NCBI GenBank assembly: GCA_031283865.1
Contig: JAITAX010000078.1
Span: forward strand, 1 to 6,381
Origin: Eubacteriales Family XIII. Incertae Sedis bacterium
Lineage (GTDB): Bacteria > Bacillota > Clostridia > Peptostreptococcales > Anaerovoracaceae
DNA length: 6,381 nucleotides
Reading direction: 5' to 3'
Shown: positions 5,415 to 6,381 of the stretch, piece after piece
Position numbering within the stretch: the stretch's first letter is position 1
How the letters are laid out: each line of letters begins with the position of its first letter
Position numbers and translations under genes: made by a program
The notes under the pieces: generated by a model
Database searches by the model: none
What the model saw: the letters and a program-made list of their open reading frames with translations, nothing else
Told to the model about the DNA's origin: nothing

Positions 5415-6381
5415 GTGGTCAGGAGGATATACGTCGAAAAAAAAGAGGGTTTTGACACGGAGGCGCGCGCGCTTTTCCGCGCGCTGACGGAGAACCTGCA
5501 CATCGCGGGCGTCCAGAGGCTCCGCGTGCTGAACCGCTACGACATCGAACATACGGACGATGCAACCTACGAAACGGCGAAGCGCAACGTGTTCTCGGAA
5601 CCCGCCGCCGACATCGTATTCGAGGAGGAAGCGCCTTTCGGCGACGCCTTTGTGTTCGGCGTCGAATACCTGCCGGGCCAATACGACCAAAGGGCCGATT
5701 CCGCCGTTCGGTGCATTCGGCTGATCCGGTCGGACGCGCGGCCGGCGGTTCGCTTTGCGCGCGTGATCGCCATGGAGGGGACGCTTTCCCGCGCGGAGAT
5801 CGAGTCCGTGAAACGCTTCGTCATCAATCCGGTGGATTCCCGCGAGGCTGCGGCGGAGAAGCCGCAAAGCCTTGCGCTCAGTCTCGAAACACCGCCGCCC
5901 GTACCCGCGGTCGCAGGATTTACCGCTTTTGCCGCCGGCGAGGCGGAGGCTTTCCTCCGGCGAGGCGGCTACGCGATGAGCACCGAAGACCTGCTGTTCA
6001 CGCAGGGCTATTTTCGGGATACGGCGCGCAGGGACCCGACGCTCGCGGAGCTTAAAGTCATAGACACCTACTGGTCCGACCATTGCCGACACACGACGTT
6101 CAATACGATACTTGACAAGATTGATTTCGGCGAGGGCCGCTGCGCCGCCTTGGTTCGCGCGGCTTTCGACAGATATCTGCGTCTTTGCAAAGAGGTCTAC
6201 GGGGAGGAAACGCGCGCCGTGAGCCTCATGGACATCGCCTTAATCGGCGCGAAATACCTGAAAGCCAAGGGCCTGCTCCCCGATCTCGACGCGTCGGAGG
6301 AGGTCAACGCGTGCAGCATCCGCGTGAAAGCGGACGCGGACGGGGCCGAAGAGGACTGGCTCGTCATGTTCAAGAACGAGA
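5415..6381 (+). CDS. purL: Phosphoribosylformylglycinamidine synthase, large single-chain form (5' part)
   Basis: This is the N-terminal 322 residues of the enzyme that converts FGAR, glutamine and ATP to FGAM in purine synthesis; the rest is past the right edge. From GTG at 5415 it begins MVRRIYVEKKEGF, typical of the long clostridial form (about 1,200-1,250 residues from memory). Landmarks are the PurS-like N-terminal region, then EYLPGQYDQRADSA (84-97), INPVDSREA (137-145), YFRDTARRDPTLAELKVIDT (199-218), the SDHCRHTTF signature (221-229) and NACSI (298-302). The window ends at MFKNE, just where the family motif THNHPTEIEP should follow. An ATG at 5391 would add eight residues, but the ribosome binding site and the family N-terminus favour GTG. 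The gap from the transglycosylase stop is 47 nt (23 nt to the ATG), with no promoter or terminator I can see, so read-through from the envelope genes is possible though unrelated in function. Confidence 0.94.
   Translation, partial: MVRRIYVEKKEGFDTEARALFRALTENLHIAGVQRLRVLNRYDIEHTDDATYETAKRNVFSEPAADIVFEEEAPFGDAFVFGVEYLPGQYDQRADSAVRCIRLIRSDARPAVRFARVIAMEGTLSRAEIESVKRFVINPVDSREAAAEKPQSLALSLETPPPVPAVAGFTAFAAGEAEAFLRRGGYAMSTEDLLFTQGYFRDTARRDPTLAELKVIDTYWSDHCRHTTFNTILDKIDFGEGRCAALVRAAFDRYLRLCKEVYGEETRAVSLMDIALIGAKYLKAKGLLPDLDASEEVNACSIRVKADADGAEEDWLVMFKNE

Overview
This window looks like part of the chromosome of a GC-rich Clostridia-type Firmicute, in the broad Oscillospiraceae/Christensenellales range. 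That placement is an inference. It rests on S-layer-homology (SLH) surface proteins, copper-amine-oxidase-N-like domains on a secreted enzyme, purine-rich ribosome binding sites, and the long single-chain form of PurL. All five recognisable protein genes are on the + strand; one is cut by the right edge.

Layout. Bases 1-416 hold no credible gene. They contain a tandem 10-mer (30-49), a striking nested inverted repeat that can fold as a three-way junction (93-228), and then a sigma-A-like promoter (284-312) and GC-rich leader for the first gene. Bases 417-1622 encode an NADP-dependent isocitrate dehydrogenase of the homodimeric, eukaryote-like class with its active-site residues intact. A short AT-rich gap with a good promoter (1649-1677) follows. 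Next come three exported cell-envelope proteins: a short SLH protein (1711-2676, probable TTG start), a larger SLH protein (2766-4223), and a lytic transglycosylase with a copper-amine-oxidase-N-like front end (4258-5367). Closely behind lies the 5' part of purL, phosphoribosylformylglycinamidine synthase (5415 to the edge).

How they fit together. The two SLH proteins would be held on the wall by binding secondary cell-wall polymer, and the transglycosylase would cut peptidoglycan beside them, so the middle of the window reads as a small envelope cassette. Isocitrate dehydrogenase (2-oxoglutarate and NADPH supply) and PurL (purine synthesis) are metabolic neighbours with no obvious tie to that cassette. 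I see no convincing intrinsic terminator between 1711 and the right edge, so read-through from the envelope genes into purL is possible.

I do not see a clear new biological system here. The items most worth a second look are the composite inverted repeat, the domain layout of the transglycosylase, and the SLH/SLH/transglycosylase grouping.
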